Source: Methylomonas albis (GTDB lineage Bacteria > Pseudomonadota > Gammaproteobacteria > Methylococcales > Methylomonadaceae). From it: a stretch of DNA of 64,000 nucleotides. This document shows positions 33,122-42,592 of this stretch, in pieces (the first letter of the stretch is position 1; the number at the start of each line of letters is the position of its first letter). Below the pieces are notes generated by a model. It saw nothing but the letters and a program-made list of their open reading frames with translations, ran no database searches and was not told the DNA's origin. The position numbers and the translations under genes were made by a program. The stretch is from assembly GCF_014850955.1 (NCBI RefSeq), contig NZ_JACXSS010000001.1, positions 3,224,001-3,288,000 of the forward strand, given 5' to 3'.

Positions 33122-33832
33122 ATGGTTAGAGAATTTTTTTTCGAACAACGCACCCACCTGTTTACCGCATTGGTGGCTGAATGCCAGGATGTTTTGTCCG
33201 AAGCAGTCAGCAAACACGGTCAGGCGACTTTATTGGTATCCGGCGGTAGCACCCCTGCCCCACTTTACGAAGCTTTATCCAAATCCGATCTGAATTGGAA
33301 AAAAATCAAGGTGGCGTTGGTGGATGAACGCTGGGTGGACGATCAACACAGCGCCAGCAACGAGGCACTCATTCGCCGCAGCCTGCTGGTCAACAACGCC
33401 AAAAACGTTGAATTCATCGGCATGAAAACCCCGGCTGCCAAGGCCAAACAAGGCCAGGCCGAAACTGAAGGCCGTTACGCCAAATTGCCGCAGCCTTTCA
33501 CGCTGAGTATCGTCGGCATGGGCCCGGACGGCCACACCGCTTCCTTGTTTCCGCACGCCGAAGGTCTGGCCGATGCATTGAGCGCGGACAATCAAAACCT
33601 GACCGCAGCCATTTCCGCCGTTGAAAGCGAAGTGACCGGCACTAACACAGAGCGACTAACCTTAACCCGTAACGCGCTGCTAAAGTCCGAGCGCATCGTG
33701 ATTCTCTTCACCGGTGAAGATAAATTGGCGGTATTCAGTACCGCCCAGAAACCCGGCCCGGTGGAAGACATGCCGATTCGCGCCTTGTTGAATCAGGAAG
33801 ACGTGCCGGTCGAATTATATTGGGCACCTTAG
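33122..33832 (+). CDS. pgl: 6-phosphogluconolactonase
   Basis: A 236-residue DevB-type lactonase converting 6-phosphogluconolactone to 6-phosphogluconate. Motifs are LLVSGGSTPAPLYEALS (near residue 39), VALVDERWV, and MGPDGHTASLFPHA (near 136), the substrate-binding signature. The ATG at 33122 is chosen because the longer frame runs back into zwf; MVREFFFEQRTHL is a normal start for the family and a GAGAATAACGAA stretch precedes it. It is placed directly after zwf. Confidence 0.95.
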   Translation: MVREFFFEQRTHLFTALVAECQDVLSEAVSKHGQATLLVSGGSTPAPLYEALSKSDLNWKKIKVALVDERWVDDQHSASNEALIRRSLLVNNAKNVEFIGMKTPAAKAKQGQAETEGRYAKLPQPFTLSIVGMGPDGHTASLFPHAEGLADALSADNQNLTAAISAVESEVTGTNTERLTLTRNALLKSERIVILFTGEDKLAVFSTAQKPGPVEDMPIRALLNQEDVPVELYWAP

Positions 33833-33895
33833 AGAAATTGCGATCGCTCTGATAACGTCTAAGGACATACAATTATCGATTCATCAGGAGACATT

Positions 33896-34816
33896 TTGTA
33901 TACCGAAAATATTAAAAAAGATGTACTCCTGTTTGTAAAAGCAACTCTCACAAACCAAATAGCCAAATTTTTGCCTGGCTTTTATGTGCGAATCACTGCG
34001 CAAACAGGTCGAGGCGAAGGCGAAGGCAACAGCGATGAGATAGCCGACTATTTCTACCAATGTTGCCGGGATTATCGCGAACAACTTGGCCTGGACGAAG
34101 CCGAATTCAGGGCTTACCTGTCAGATAAAACCATTCTGGAATATGGCCCCGGCGATATTCTCGGCGTGGCTCTACTGTTGCGTGCCTACGGTGCGAAGAC
34201 CATACACTGTGTCGACCGTTTCCCGCTGAACAAGATCAGCGAAAAGAACATGTTGGTCTACCAAGCGTTGATCAATCGTCTTGCAGGCGATGAAAAGCAA
34301 AGAGCGATGAGTGTTTTCAATGTCCCAGGCGACCCTGAGAGCGGTTTTAATAGAGATATTATCGAGTATTCAGTCACAAACAGCGGCTTATCCGGGGAAA
34401 CTGACATCTACGACCTGATTATATCCAGAGCTGTTTTAGAACACGTCAACGACTTGGAAGCAACCTTTTTAGATATTAAAAACGCTTTAAAAGCCGCCGG
34501 AACATCGATTCATAAAGTCGATTTAAAAAGCCACGGTTTGGACCGGTATCGGCCTTTCGATTTTCTGACTTGGTCGAACGCGAGCTACCGATTGATGTAT
34601 TCTCACAAAGGTTTCCCCAATAGATGGCGAGTCAATAAATATGTGCAAGCGGCCCAAAATGCTCGATTATCCATCAAAAATTTAGCCGCTAATGAAACAC
34701 TGAGCCACGAAAAAATCGACACCATCGCACCTTATCTTGCCGAAGACTTTCGGAACATTTCCAAAGAAGAGCTCAGCTGGCTTAGTTTCTGGATGGTTTT
34801 AGAACATGTCGATTAG
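33896..34816 (+). CDS. Class I SAM-dependent methyltransferase, unknown substrate
   Basis: A 306-residue soluble protein starting at a TTG, supported by an AGGAG five bases before it. The SAM-binding motif I is TILEYGPGDILGVALLLRAYGA, followed by HCVDRFPLN, and later YDLIISRAVLEHVNDLEATF with the acidic and HV residues typical of methyltransferase motif IV. Close relatives are found among sugar or lipid methyltransferases, but I cannot name a substrate. It is inserted between pgl and edd on the same strand and has lower GC than its neighbours, so it could be a later insertion in the sugar cluster. Confidence 0.8.
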   Translation: MYTENIKKDVLLFVKATLTNQIAKFLPGFYVRITAQTGRGEGEGNSDEIADYFYQCCRDYREQLGLDEAEFRAYLSDKTILEYGPGDILGVALLLRAYGAKTIHCVDRFPLNKISEKNMLVYQALINRLAGDEKQRAMSVFNVPGDPESGFNRDIIEYSVTNSGLSGETDIYDLIISRAVLEHVNDLEATFLDIKNALKAAGTSIHKVDLKSHGLDRYRPFDFLTWSNASYRLMYSHKGFPNRWRVNKYVQAAQNARLSIKNLAANETLSHEKIDTIAPYLAEDFRNISKEELSWLSFWMVLEHVD

Positions 34817-34906
34817 CCTGCCATTCATATCCCATCTACCGTTTAGCCAAACCCGCAAAATCAGCCAGGCGTTTGCGAGTCATTAACCAAAGAATCAGGA
34901 ACTTTC

Positions 34907-36727
34907 ATGCATCCGATATTAGAAAAAATTACTGCCGACGTGGTGGAACGTAGCCGGGAAAGCCGCGCGACTTATCTAGCCCGCATCGATGCCGCCGTCG
35001 ACAAAGGACCGCATCGCGGCACACTGGCCTGCGGCAATCTGGCTCACGGCTTTGCGGCCTGCGCCAGTGGCGAAAAAGACGACTTGGCACAAGCCCAAAA
35101 AGCCAATGTCGGCATTATTTCCGCCTACAACGACATGCTGTCCGCTCACGAACCCTATCAACACTACCCGGAACTGATCAAACAGGCGGTGCGCGAAGCC
35201 GGCGGCGTGGCGCAATTCGCCGGCGGCGTGCCAGCTATGTGCGACGGCGTCACCCAAGGCCAACCCGGCATGGAATTATCGCTGTTTAGCCGTGATGTCA
35301 TCGCGCTATCCACCGCAATCGGCCTGAGCCACAACATGTTCGACGCCGCATTGTACTTAGGCGTCTGCGACAAAATCGTCCCCGGTTTATTGATCGGCGC
35401 CTTGAGCTTCGGCCATTTGCCGGCGGTGTTCGTGCCGGCCGGCCCTATGCCCAGCGGCCTGCCAAACAAGGAAAAAGTCCGTATCCGCCAGCTATACGCG
35501 GAAGGCAAAGTCGGCCGCAAGGAATTGCTGGAGTCGGAATCGCAGTCCTACCACAGCCCCGGCACCTGCACATTTTACGGCACCGCCAACAGCAACCAGA
35601 TGATGGTCGAAATTATGGGTCTGCACTTACCGGGCAGCTCATTCGTTAATCCTTACACCCCGCTGCGCGACGAACTTACCAAAGCCGCCGCCAAACAGGT
35701 ATTGAAATTCACCGCACTCGGCGACGATTTCCGGCCAATTGCGCATGTCATCGACGAAAAAGCGATTTTGAACGCATTGATCGGTTTGCTCGCCACTGGC
35801 GGCTCGACTAATCACACCATCCATTTAATCGCGATTGCCCGTGCGGCCGGCGTGATCATTAACTGGGACGATTTCGACAGGCTGTCTAAAGTGGTACCGT
35901 TATTGGCAAAGATTTATCCCAACGGTTCCGCAGACGTCAATCACTTCCATGCCGCCGGCGGCATGGGCGTGTTAATTGCAGAACTTTTACGTAGCGGCCT
36001 GTTGCATGGCGATATTCTCACCATCGGCGACCAACGCGGCATGGCCCAATACAGCCAGGAACCGAAACTGGCCGATGGCGTAGTGCATTGGGAAGAAGGG
36101 CCGGGCACGTCGCTGGACGCAGCGGTGATCAGTTCGGTAGCCAAACCGTTCGCGGCCGGTGGCGGTTTGCATGTGATGCACGGCAACCTCGGTCGCGGTG
36201 TATCGAAAATCTCGGCGGTTGCGGAACAGCATCAAGTCGTCACTGCCCCGGCGCTGGTATTCGACGACCAGGACGACGTGGTCGCCGCCTTCAAACGCGG
36301 CGAACTGGAAAAAGACTGCATCGTGGTATTACGTTTCCAAGGCCCGAAAGCCAACGGCATGCCTGAGCTGCATAAACTCACGCCGCCATTGGGCGTGCTG
36401 CAAGATAGAGGTTTTAAAGTCGCTTTGATTACGGACGGTCGCATGTCCGGTGCCTCCGGCAAAGTACCGTCGGCCATTCACATGTGTCCGGAATGCATAG
36501 ACGGCGGCCCGTTGGCTAAAGTCCACGATGGAGACATTATCGTGCTAAACACTCAAACCGGCGAAGTGAATGTACAAGTCGATCAAGCCGAATTCGATGC
36601 CCGAGTAGCGGCAGCCAACAGCGCCAAGGGTCATCATTACGGAATGGGCCGCGAATTGTTCGGTGCATTCCGTGCGCATGCCTCATCGGCGGAAACCGGC
36701 GCAACCAATCTATTTTACGTCGATTAA
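34907..36727 (+). CDS. edd: 6-phosphogluconate dehydratase
   Basis: A 606-residue member of the IlvD/Edd family that converts 6-phosphogluconate to 2-keto-3-deoxy-6-phosphogluconate, using a [4Fe-4S] cluster. Landmarks are [74 protein letters not shown], and [19 protein letters not shown], which carry the cluster-binding cysteines (near residues 114, 149-157 and 222). Length matches the family. It starts the lower half of the Entner-Doudoroff path and is followed by eda. Confidence 0.96.
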   Translation: MHPILEKITADVVERSRESRATYLARIDAAVDKGPHRGTLACGNLAHGFAACASGEKDDLAQAQKANVGIISAYNDMLSAHEPYQHYPELIKQAVREAGGVAQFAGGVPAMCDGVTQGQPGMELSLFSRDVIALSTAIGLSHNMFDAALYLGVCDKIVPGLLIGALSFGHLPAVFVPAGPMPSGLPNKEKVRIRQLYAEGKVGRKELLESESQSYHSPGTCTFYGTANSNQMMVEIMGLHLPGSSFVNPYTPLRDELTKAAAKQVLKFTALGDDFRPIAHVIDEKAILNALIGLLATGGSTNHTIHLIAIARAAGVIINWDDFDRLSKVVPLLAKIYPNGSADVNHFHAAGGMGVLIAELLRSGLLHGDILTIGDQRGMAQYSQEPKLADGVVHWEEGPGTSLDAAVISSVAKPFAAGGGLHVMHGNLGRGVSKISAVAEQHQVVTAPALVFDDQDDVVAAFKRGELEKDCIVVLRFQGPKANGMPELHKLTPPLGVLQDRGFKVALITDGRMSGASGKVPSAIHMCPECIDGGPLAKVHDGDIIVLNTQTGEVNVQVDQAEFDARVAAANSAKGHHYGMGRELFGAFRAHASSAETGATNLFYVD

Positions 36728-36802
36728 AATAATAAAAACAACGAGCTTACGCTTTGGGTATAACAATCCGGCGTAAGCCAACCCCACCAACAGGATGAAG
36801 AA

Positions 36803-37432
36803 ATGAGCGTATCAATTAAAGAAGTCATGACCACCTCTCCGGTAATGCCGGTGATGGTTATTAATCAACTCGACCAGGCTGTACCGTTGGCGCGCGCGTT
36901 GGTGGCAGGCGGTTTGAAAGTATTGGAAATCACGTTGCGTACGCCCGTGGCGCTGGATGCAATTCGTCGCATCAAAGCCGAAGTACCTGGCGCGATTGTC
37001 GGTGCCGGCACCATCATCAATTTACAAACGCTGAAAAGTGCCATCGATGCCGGCGCCGAATTCATCGTCAGCCCAGGTGTCACCGACAGCTTGCTGGATG
37101 CGGCTCTGGCTTCCGGCGTACCGATTTTGCCAGGCGTGATCACCCCTAGCGAAGTGATGCGTTTGATGGACAAAGGTATTACCGCGATGAAGTTTTTCCC
37201 GGCTGAAGCAGCGGGCGGCATCCCGATGCTGAAATCCATCGGCGGCCCGCTGCCGCAAGTGACCTTCTGCCCGACCGGCGGCGTCAACCCGAAAAATGCG
37301 GTGGAATATCTGGCACTAAGCAATGTGGCCTGCGTCGGCGGCTCGTGGATGGCACCATCCGAACTGGTCGACGCCGGCGATTGGGCGGAAATTACCCGCC
37401 GCGCCGCAGAAGCCGCAGCCTTAAAAAAATAG
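36803..37432 (+). CDS. eda: KDPG aldolase (2-keto-3-deoxy-6-phosphogluconate aldolase)
   Basis: A 209-residue class I aldolase that cleaves KDPG to pyruvate and glyceraldehyde 3-phosphate. The catalytic motifs are [12 protein letters not shown] (glutamate near residue 46), [18 protein letters not shown] and the Schiff-base lysine in [15 protein letters not shown] (near 134-148), with [15 protein letters not shown] closing the barrel. AGGATGAAGAA precedes the start. The genes zwf, pgl, edd and eda lie in pathway order on one strand. Confidence 0.96.
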   Translation: MSVSIKEVMTTSPVMPVMVINQLDQAVPLARALVAGGLKVLEITLRTPVALDAIRRIKAEVPGAIVGAGTIINLQTLKSAIDAGAEFIVSPGVTDSLLDAALASGVPILPGVITPSEVMRLMDKGITAMKFFPAEAAGGIPMLKSIGGPLPQVTFCPTGGVNPKNAVEYLALSNVACVGGSWMAPSELVDAGDWAEITRRAAEAAALKK

Positions 37433-37441
37433 TCCAAGCAT

Positions 37442-37470
37442 GTCGGGTTGCGCTCATCGCCCAACCCGAC
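37442..37470. terminator. Hairpin after eda
   Basis: GTCGGGTTG (37442-37450) pairs with CAACCCGAC (37462-37470) across a loop of 11 bases. It may end the Entner-Doudoroff transcript; no T-run follows. Confidence 0.5.
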
Positions 37471-37498
37471 TCAAAGCCGAAGGCGCAGACTGCCAGCA

Positions 37499-37912
37499 TC
37501 ATTCGAAAAAATCGTAAACTTTATATTTATCCACCAAGGGCCGCAGCACCTGTTGTGCCAAGCGCAGATATTCCGGATTCTGCAAAAACGCTTCGTAAGC
37601 CTGTTGGCTTTCATAAACGCTGGAAACCGCCACGTCATAACTTTCATCTAGCGCGGCATTCGGGCGGCTGCGATTAACCGCCGCCGGTGTACCGACATCG
37701 TAAGCCAACACACCCGGCAATTTAGCCAGGCCTTCACTCTCTTGAATATACTGTTGCCGCAGTTTTTCATCGCCAGCCTGTTTCAACCAGACTATGACTA
37801 GGTGATGCACTTTGTGGCTTTGTAAGCGGTGATCGGCCTTGGGATTATAGGCACAACCAGTGCCGCTGGCCGCCAGCAGACACACTAGCGCAACAGGGTA
37901 AAGACATTTCAT
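37499..37912 (-). CDS. Dabb-domain lipoprotein
   Basis: A 137-residue protein with a lipoprotein-like signal (LVCLLAASGTGC, cysteine 20, an irregular lipobox) followed by a stress-responsive A/B-barrel (Dabb) domain: VHHLVIVWLKQAGDEKLRQQYIQES, then GVLAYDVGTPA and YDVAVSSVYESQQAYEAFLQNPEYLRLAQQVLRPL (landmarks). Family members are small dimeric proteins of varied or unknown function. It is convergent with eda. Confidence 0.78.
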   Translation of the reverse strand: MKCLYPVALVCLLAASGTGCAYNPKADHRLQSHKVHHLVIVWLKQAGDEKLRQQYIQESEGLAKLPGVLAYDVGTPAAVNRSRPNAALDESYDVAVSSVYESQQAYEAFLQNPEYLRLAQQVLRPLVDKYKVYDFFE

Positions 37913-37972
37913 GGTTTTTGTTCTCCTGATGAGGATGACCTGATAGCCAACATCATACCGCTCCCGAACATT

Positions 37973-38986
37973 TTACAGCCCACGCAAACGTTTGATCCGC
38001 TCCTCGGTATTGGGATGGCTGGACAAATAATCCATCGCCTCGGTGGATTTTACCGGCTTTTCCGTCGCTACGGTTTGATGTGCGGCTTCCAGTTTCTGCA
38101 AAATATCGGCTAGTCGACTGAGCGGAATGCCGTTACCGCGCAACAGTTCGGCGGCAAAGGCATCCGCTTGGCGTTCGAAATCGCGGGAATAGCGCGTCTC
38201 CAATAACACTGTCGGCGCGACGGCCAACAAACTATTGACATCGCCAATATACCAAGCCGTGGCCAAACCGACCACGGAAGCCTGTAGCATATGCCTCAAC
38301 GCGTGTTTTTCACGAATATGGCCCATTTCATGGGCCAGCACTGCCAAAATCTCTTCGTCGTTACTCGCTAGGTTCACCAGGTCGTCGAGCACCAGCACAC
38401 TGCCGCCTGGCAATGCGAAGGCGTTGGCACCCAATGAAGGACTAGCGCGAAATTCTATCCGCGCCGGCCGGCCGCCGCCTGCCGGCAATGCAAGCCGCTG
38501 CAAGCCATCCTGAATGACTTGCCGGCGCTGAGTGGTTAGCGCACTGGGTAATAACAGGGTTTGATCGAGGCTGGCAAAAAACTGATTGTCCATCCGCTCC
38601 AGCAGGTAAACCGGAATCCGATCCGCCATCACCCGCGCCGCATAAGGCAGACCAAACAAATATACAGTGGCAAGCAAGCTCAAGGTTAACAGCAACGCCG
38701 CCAACGCATACCACCAGCTATTTTCCATGCCGGCCACCGCGCAGTTACCTAAATCCTGCAACATCTCGGCAAAACCTTGCCGGTCGGCAATTTCGCAGCG
38801 ACCGCCGTCGGCGAACAAAATCAGGCGCGGCGTGCTGCCCAGCGGCGGTGGAATTTTCAGACTGACTAACTCTTCGCGGCGAACAATGTCCCGCCCCTGC
38901 AACAATAGTTTATCGCCCTCCACGCAGAGGGTAACCGGATGCGGCCGGGCTTGCCGCCCGTCGTAGTAAACAGCCGTGAGCCACAT
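37973..38986 (-). CDS. M48-family membrane metalloprotease
   Basis: A 337-residue protein. The first 100 residues form a domain rich in strands, then one membrane helix (WWYALAALLLTLSLLATVYLFG), then the M48 catalytic domain with HEMGH (LAVLAHEMGHIREKHALRH, near residue 220) and the third ligand in ETRYSRDFERQADAFAAELL. It ends with SSHPNTEERIKRLRGL, typical of the group. Its start touches the stop of the DUF898 gene, a pair found in many proteobacteria. It may work in envelope quality control. Confidence 0.88.
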   Translation of the reverse strand: MWLTAVYYDGRQARPHPVTLCVEGDKLLLQGRDIVRREELVSLKIPPPLGSTPRLILFADGGRCEIADRQGFAEMLQDLGNCAVAGMENSWWYALAALLLTLSLLATVYLFGLPYAARVMADRIPVYLLERMDNQFFASLDQTLLLPSALTTQRRQVIQDGLQRLALPAGGGRPARIEFRASPSLGANAFALPGGSVLVLDDLVNLASNDEEILAVLAHEMGHIREKHALRHMLQASVVGLATAWYIGDVNSLLAVAPTVLLETRYSRDFERQADAFAAELLRGNGIPLSRLADILQKLEAAHQTVATEKPVKSTEAMDYLSSHPNTEERIKRLRGL

Positions 38987-40024
38987 TTACAAGGCAATAT
39001 CGAAATCAAACATCTCGGCCATTTCTTCGCCGGCCGCAGAAGTATTAGTCTGCAATCCGGCCACGAACTCGTCTAAGCTACCGCGCGGTAATAATGCGAC
39101 ATGTTCGATGCGATAACGTGCCAAGCGAATATCGGCAAACGGCTTGTATAAGCCTAAGGTCAACACCACCAACAATACATTACCGAACATAATCCCCAGC
39201 ATCTCCCGCGCCCGCAGCTGGGCATGAAAACTGTGCGGCCCCAGCCGCGTGGTATTCCAGACCAAATTTTGCAAACGCGCAGCGACGTAGGGATAAGCCA
39301 GTAAAAATAAGGCCAGATAAGTCCCTATCGCGGCAACCAATACGCTCATGGCCACCAATTGTCCGGCCTCGACCGGAATCAGCTCTTTACTACCCAGTAA
39401 CATAACGCAGGCCATCAGGCCGGCAAACACCAGCACGCCAATGAATATCGTCATTAGATAGATGCGGTAGTAAGCGCTGCTGGTAGCGAAGAATTTAAAA
39501 AATTCGCTGCCATACGTGCTGTTTTCCCGTGTGTACCGGGCAATGCGTTGCTGCACCAGCGGCCAGAGCAAACCCAGCGTCAACGCCGATAACACGGGTA
39601 GTAGTAGAAAATTGAAATACGCTGCACCGGTGCTGCCATGAAAGGCAAAACGTAAGCCCCGGTAACTGGTGTTATGCAGCCGGAAGCGGATCGAACGCAC
39701 CAATAACCAGGGCATCACTAACACAATCACCAGCAAAATGACCAAGCCTGCAACCTGATCGAATTTACCGACCAAGGTATAGCAAGCGAAGAGCAGAAAC
39801 GCAACGATCCGTCCTTTCAAAATCGCCATGGGCTCGCCGTGATAATCAAAACCTGCTCCGGCCAGCGTGGTGTGCCGGTAAAAATATTGATTGCGTCTGA
39901 CTTTGGCCCAAGCGGAATAAATTCCCAGGGTGACAATGCTCAAACAGACATTGACAACCCAAATCCGGAAATACTCGCCACCGCTACCGCTAAATTGCAA
40001 CTGCCGTGATTGATATTCTGTCAT
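38987..40024 (-). CDS. DUF898 (YjgN-family) inner-membrane protein
   Basis: A 345-residue protein with six or more membrane helices. Repeated features of the family are visible: GEYFRIWVVNVCLSIVTLGIYSAWAKVRRNQYFYRHTTLAGAGFDYHG and a second copy (LRAREMLGIMFGNVLLVVLTLGLYKPFADIRLARYRIEHV). The ATG at 40024 has AGAGG six bases before it and is preferred over the longer frame. It is read through directly into the M48 gene. The molecular function is unknown. Confidence 0.88.
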   Translation of the reverse strand: MTEYQSRQLQFSGSGGEYFRIWVVNVCLSIVTLGIYSAWAKVRRNQYFYRHTTLAGAGFDYHGEPMAILKGRIVAFLLFACYTLVGKFDQVAGLVILLVIVLVMPWLLVRSIRFRLHNTSYRGLRFAFHGSTGAAYFNFLLLPVLSALTLGLLWPLVQQRIARYTRENSTYGSEFFKFFATSSAYYRIYLMTIFIGVLVFAGLMACVMLLGSKELIPVEAGQLVAMSVLVAAIGTYLALFLLAYPYVAARLQNLVWNTTRLGPHSFHAQLRAREMLGIMFGNVLLVVLTLGLYKPFADIRLARYRIEHVALLPRGSLDEFVAGLQTNTSAAGEEMAEMFDFDIAL

Positions 40025-40280
40025 TTCCATCCTCTTTTGTAGGTTTTCCGCTGCAAGCATAGCCCATAGCCAAAATCTAACAAAAATATCAGGTGCCGCA
40101 AACTCAGATCGGATAAACCTTTCTATTTCGATCGAGAAAAGTGAAGTTGGACTGATTTTTTCCGTAAGGATTTCCGAAGATTTCATTCGTAACAAATCAG
40201 TATTCCCCTATAATCCCTAAGCATTAGCTTAATGCAAGCTGTTATTCGAAACGGGCAACCTGATAGCGAAAACCATAACG

Positions 40281-41861
40281 ATGAGAAAAAATCTACCTGT
40301 TACCCAGCGCGAAGTCACGTTCACCACATCGACGACTATTACCTCCGCCACTGATCCGGCTGGCAGGATCACCTATGTGAACCAGGACTTCTTAAAAATT
40401 AGCGGTTTTAGCGAAGCGGAACTACTCGAGCAAAGCCATAATATCGTCCGCCATCCCGACATGCCGGCGGCGGCTTTCGCCGACCTATGGCAAACCGTGA
40501 AAAGTGGTCGGCCCTGGATGGGTATCGTCAAAAACCGTTGCAAAAACGGCGATCATTACTGGGTGGATGCATTCGTCACGCCACGTTTCGAAAACAGTAA
40601 AATTATTGGTTATGAATCGGTACGGGTTAGACCCGATGCCGATACCGTTGCTCGCGCCAATGCGGCTTACCAAACATTAAGTGCCGGCAAAAATAGTGCA
40701 TCCCGCCTAGGCCAAATCGGCATACTCAGCAAATTGACCGCCGGATTTGCGCTACTGCAATTGATTGTTGCCGCCGGTCTTTATCTGAATGGGGCGGTCG
40801 AATTAGGCATTGCGGCGGCAATCTGGGCAGGCTCTGTGTTGGCCATTTACGTCTGGACGTCGCTGATTTTGAGTCCGCTGAAATCGGCTGCCGCGGAAGC
40901 CCGGCAAGTCATCGAAAATCCGGTCACGCAACAGATTTACACCGCCGACGGCGGTGAGGTAGGCCAACTGCTGCTAGCAGTAAAACTATTGAAAGCCAAA
41001 TCCAGAACCATTATTCGCCGCTTGATCCAGGCGACCGAACCGCTCGCCGGTAAAGCTGATGCCAGCTATAAAGCGGTCAGTCAGGTTAGTTCGGCGATGG
41101 ATAGACAGCTGTCGGAAATAGAACAAGTGTCGTCCGCGATACATGAAATGAGCGCTACCGTCAGCGAAGTAGCCAGAAGCGCCGCAAATGCCGCGAATGC
41201 TGCGAACGATGCGAATCGGCAGTCTCAGGAAACCATGTCTCGGGTCAATGACACTATCCAAATGATAGACAGGCTGGAGACAGCGGTCGGCCAAGCCGAA
41301 GCGGTGATCAAAATTCTAGCCGATCACAGCAAAAACATCGGCGGCGTACTGGACGTGATTCAAGGCATTGCCGAGCAAACCAACTTGTTAGCTCTCAACG
41401 CCGCCATCGAAGCAGCCCGCGCCGGCGAGCAAGGCCGGGGCTTTGCTGTGGTAGCCGATGAAGTCAGGACCCTGGCCGGCCGTACCCAGAAATCCACCGA
41501 AGAGATTCATAAGATGATTGTCGGCCTGCGCTCCGGCGTGCATAACGCGGTTCAGGAAATGGCCAAAGTCCGAGAAATGGCCGCGACCGGCGCCGAACAC
41601 GGAAAAAACTCTACCGAGTTATTACAGCAAACCAGTCGGTCGGTTAACTTCATTAACGAAATGATCGTGCAAATTGCCAGCGCCGCCGAACAGCAGCACA
41701 GCGTTGCCGAAGAAATTTCCAGAAATGTGGAAGCCATCGGCTCCCTGTCCCGACAAACCTCAGAACACGCAATTCAGGCTAGCGCGGCCAGCGGCAGCGT
41801 TTCGGCGCTAAGCAAGGAACTGGATCTAATGGTGGAACAATTCGACGATAAACAAGGTTAA
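40281..41861 (+). CDS. Aer-like methyl-accepting chemotaxis protein with PAS domain
   Basis: A 526-residue chemoreceptor. An N-terminal PAS domain (about residues 15-120) has [37 protein letters not shown], the pattern of the energy sensor Aer, which binds FAD. Two close membrane helices follow (about 150-205), with no periplasmic sensor region. The C-terminal signalling domain contains [35 protein letters not shown], the near-universal hairpin tip that contacts CheA and CheW. No chemotaxis kinase gene is nearby. It probably steers the cell towards suitable redox or oxygen conditions, as in Aer. Confidence 0.9.
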   Translation: MRKNLPVTQREVTFTTSTTITSATDPAGRITYVNQDFLKISGFSEAELLEQSHNIVRHPDMPAAAFADLWQTVKSGRPWMGIVKNRCKNGDHYWVDAFVTPRFENSKIIGYESVRVRPDADTVARANAAYQTLSAGKNSASRLGQIGILSKLTAGFALLQLIVAAGLYLNGAVELGIAAAIWAGSVLAIYVWTSLILSPLKSAAAEARQVIENPVTQQIYTADGGEVGQLLLAVKLLKAKSRTIIRRLIQATEPLAGKADASYKAVSQVSSAMDRQLSEIEQVSSAIHEMSATVSEVARSAANAANAANDANRQSQETMSRVNDTIQMIDRLETAVGQAEAVIKILADHSKNIGGVLDVIQGIAEQTNLLALNAAIEAARAGEQGRGFAVVADEVRTLAGRTQKSTEEIHKMIVGLRSGVHNAVQEMAKVREMAATGAEHGKNSTELLQQTSRSVNFINEMIVQIASAAEQQHSVAEEISRNVEAIGSLSRQTSEHAIQASAASGSVSALSKELDLMVEQFDDKQG

Positions 41862-41906
41862 ACCCCGCCTGAACAAACCGGAACTGCGCTAAATCCATAC
41901 CTAAAT

Positions 41907-42473
41907 CTAATCCGCGTTTTTCCATTTGATATTGCAGCCGATACTCGGCAGCTGTTCCTCGGTAATCGGCAAACCGGCCAGCACATTCTCCAATGCCTTG
42001 CGCAAATCCTCGCCGGTAACCGGCATATCGTTCTTCGGCGTCGCGCCATCCAGACGGCCACGATAAACACAAGCCAAATCGGCGTCGAACAAATAAATAT
42101 CCGGGGTACAGGCTGCTTGATAGGCCCGCGCCACATCCTGTGTTTCATCGTACAAATACGCGCTGAACGGATTCCCCCAATCCGCCATCAGTTGTTTCAT
42201 CTTATCCGGCGCGTCCTGCGGGTAATTTTCGATATCGTTGGCGCTAATCGCAATAGTCGAGATCCCAAGCGGGGCGTATTGCCGGGCAATCGCGATCAAC
42301 TGCTGTTTGATGTGCAGCACGTAAGGACAATGGTTGCAGATAAACAGAATCAGCGTGCCCTGCTGGCCTTTTAAAGCTTGCAAGGCACATTCGCGGCCGG
42401 TGACGGTGTCCGGCAAACAAAAATCCGGGGCAATAGTATGCAAAGGCAACATGGTGGAAGCGGTCGCGGCCAT
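41907..42473 (-). CDS. Thioredoxin-like redoxin (AhpC/TSA type)
   Basis: A 188-residue peroxiredoxin/thioredoxin-like protein with no signal peptide. The redox site is CNHCPYV (LILFICNHCPYVLHI, near residue 42), an unusual C-x2-C within the family that resembles resA-like and 'thioredoxin family' proteins of unknown partner. It also has TIAISANDIENYPQDAPDKMKQLM and the terminal QLPSIGCNIKWK, characteristic of this subgroup. It lies convergent to the chemoreceptor gene. Confidence 0.85.
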   Translation of the reverse strand: MAATASTMLPLHTIAPDFCLPDTVTGRECALQALKGQQGTLILFICNHCPYVLHIKQQLIAIARQYAPLGISTIAISANDIENYPQDAPDKMKQLMADWGNPFSAYLYDETQDVARAYQAACTPDIYLFDADLACVYRGRLDGATPKNDMPVTGEDLRKALENVLAGLPITEEQLPSIGCNIKWKNAD

Positions 42474-42592
42474 GGCTACTCCTATGGTTGTAAATCGAGA
42501 CTAGAATTATAAGGCAGCTCGTTTCCGGGTTTACCCGAAAAATCGCTTTATTGTCCCAACCAGCTATCCGCTATCTTACGCAGAGCTATCGA

